DNA of 13,432 nucleotides from an uncultured Collinsella sp. (GTDB lineage Bacteria; Actinomycetota; Coriobacteriia; Coriobacteriales; Coriobacteriaceae). This document shows, piece after piece, positions 12,334-13,432 of this stretch. The notes beneath the pieces are model-generated. The model was not told the DNA's origin and made no database searches. It saw nothing but the letters and a program-made list of their open reading frames with translations. Made by a program: the position numbers and the translations under genes. The DNA lies in contig UQPY01000053.1 of NCBI GenBank assembly GCA_900542965.1, positions 1-13,432 on the forward strand. Direction: 5' to 3'. Position 1 is the stretch's first letter. The number at the start of each line of letters is the position of its first letter.

Positions 12334-13432
12334 ATGAGTAAGTACACGAGGGGTCTCTTGGCGGTGATACTGGCCGTAGTGCTGGTATTGCCGGCTGCAG
12401 CATTTGCCATGCTGCCCGAGGCCAACGCCAGGTCCAGCACCGGAATGGACGGACCGGCGGTGAGCGGAACGGTCGTCGACCCCGACACCAGCGGACGCTG
12501 GGAAAAATGGGCGGCCGGCCACAGCGGCAATAAGGTGACGACTCAAAACGTCGGTCGAATCTGGACCGACAAGACGGTCATGGCAACCGAGGGAAACGAA
12601 GAGTCGGACTTCCTGACTACGCTTTCGGCGATGTCCTCGACGTCTAATTCAACCGTGACAGTCACCACGCCGCTTGACATCGTGATGGTGCTGGACGCCT
12701 CTGGCTCGATGGATGATCATATGGGCGGCGGAGATTCACCTAAGCGTATCGATGCGCTGAAGAGTGCTGCGAACAGCTTTATCGATACCATCGCAAAACA
12801 AAATGAGAGCATCGAGGGCGTCAATAGGCAGCATAGGGTTGCCATTGTTAAGTTTGCGGGCAAGAAGTCCAACGATATCGGCAACAATATGTATCGCGAC
12901 GGAGGGTACTCCTACAATTACACCCAGGTTATGAAAGAATTGACCTACTGTTCCGGCAGCAATGCGGATGATCTCAAGAAGAATACAATTAATCAAATTC
13001 AGCCTGCCGGCGCCACGCGCGCCGACTATGGCCTAGAGCTGGCCGAGAAAATCACTACCACTTATGGCCGCAAAGACGCCAAGAAGATTATTGTGTTCTT
13101 TACCGACGGTACGCCAACAAAGCAAAATAAATTCGATGCGGGTGTCGCCAACGCTGCCGTGACAGCTGCTAAGAATATGAAGGACGGCAAGGCCACCGTT
13201 TATACCATCGGCATCTTTGATGGCGCGAACCCCAGTGCTGGTATCCAGGATTCGGGAAAAAGCCAAAAAGAGAACAAGTTCATGCAGGCCGTTTCGAGCA
13301 ACTACCCCAATGCCACGGCATGGGACGCTCATGGTGCACGCGCGGAAAACTCCGACTACTACAAGTCGGCGACCGATGCCGAAGAGCTCAAGAAGGTCTT
13401 CGACGACATCTCACAGGCCATCACATCGGAGG
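12334..13432 (+). CDS. secreted von Willebrand factor A domain surface protein (3' end outside window)
   Basis: The first 366 residues are in the window and the frame is open to the edge. The N-terminus is a signal peptide: MSKYTRG, then a hydrophobic stretch LLAVILAVVLVLPAAAFA (8-25), with possible cleavage after AFA (25) or ANA (32). A VWA domain follows with a complete MIDAS metal site: DASGS at 121-125 (VMVLDASGSMDDH), T228 in GATRADYG and D258 in FFTDGTP. Such proteins in Gram-positive bacteria are often adhesins or the tip subunits of sortase-assembled pili. The sorting signal would be at the missing C-terminus, so anchoring is an inference. AGGGAG lies about 6 bases before the ATG. Base composition is less G+C rich than in the ech operon. 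Confidence 0.88.
   Translation, partial: MSKYTRGLLAVILAVVLVLPAAAFAMLPEANARSSTGMDGPAVSGTVVDPDTSGRWEKWAAGHSGNKVTTQNVGRIWTDKTVMATEGNEESDFLTTLSAMSSTSNSTVTVTTPLDIVMVLDASGSMDDHMGGGDSPKRIDALKSAANSFIDTIAKQNESIEGVNRQHRVAIVKFAGKKSNDIGNNMYRDGGYSYNYTQVMKELTYCSGSNADDLKKNTINQIQPAGATRADYGLELAEKITTTYGRKDAKKIIVFFTDGTPTKQNKFDAGVANAAVTAAKNMKDGKATVYTIGIFDGANPSAGIQDSGKSQKENKFMQAVSSNYPNATAWDAHGARAENSDYYKSATDAEELKKVFDDISQAITSE

Overview
The window looks like part of the chromosome of a high-G+C, strictly fermentative gut anaerobe. The combination of an Ech-type hydrogenase operon, a flavin/Fe-S ene-reductase, type III pantothenate kinase, a T-box leader remnant and a surface von Willebrand A protein suggests a member of the Coriobacteriia, most like Collinsella. 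That assignment is an inference from gene content and base composition, not a database match.

Layout. Bases 1-1504 hold the 3' end of a T-box riboswitch leader that has no aminoacyl-tRNA synthetase behind it. Next comes an AAA_14/DUF4143 ATPase gene (254-1450) bracketed by three copies of a 41-bp palindrome, two upstream and one downstream. This block is poorer in G+C than its neighbours and looks acquired. Bases 1536-2309 (minus strand) encode CoaX, and 2506-2582 is an initiator tRNA-fMet with its own promoter and terminator. From 2670 to 2970 lies a regular array of four hairpin units with an 80-81 bp period. Then follow a large ene-reductase of the FadH/BaiCD type (3111-5141) with a terminator, a 320-bp AT-rich gap, and a lone two-HTH protein related to transposase OrfA (5582-5986) with its own terminator.

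The centre of the window is a complete energy-converting [NiFe] hydrogenase operon (6168-11866): a fused EchA-EchB membrane protein of 960 residues, EchC, EchD, EchE and EchF. The genes are tightly spaced or overlap, with strong ribosome binding sites before echC, echD and echE. Together they would pass electrons from reduced ferredoxin through EchF and EchC to the Ni-Fe site of EchE, make H2, and couple this to ion pumping through the EchA-EchB membrane arm. Both the nickel ligand motifs of EchE and the iron-sulfur ligands of EchC and EchF are intact.

Bases 11876-12333 contain no gene but are full of inverted repeats: a strong hairpin after echF, a 154-bp palindromic element, a second 51-bp inverted repeat, and a cluster of TGTCTCA motifs. 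The window ends inside a secreted von Willebrand factor A protein (12334 onward), probably a surface adhesin or pilin subunit.

The most unusual features are the palindrome-flanked ATPase next to an orphan T-box, the four-unit hairpin array, and the EchA-EchB fusion.
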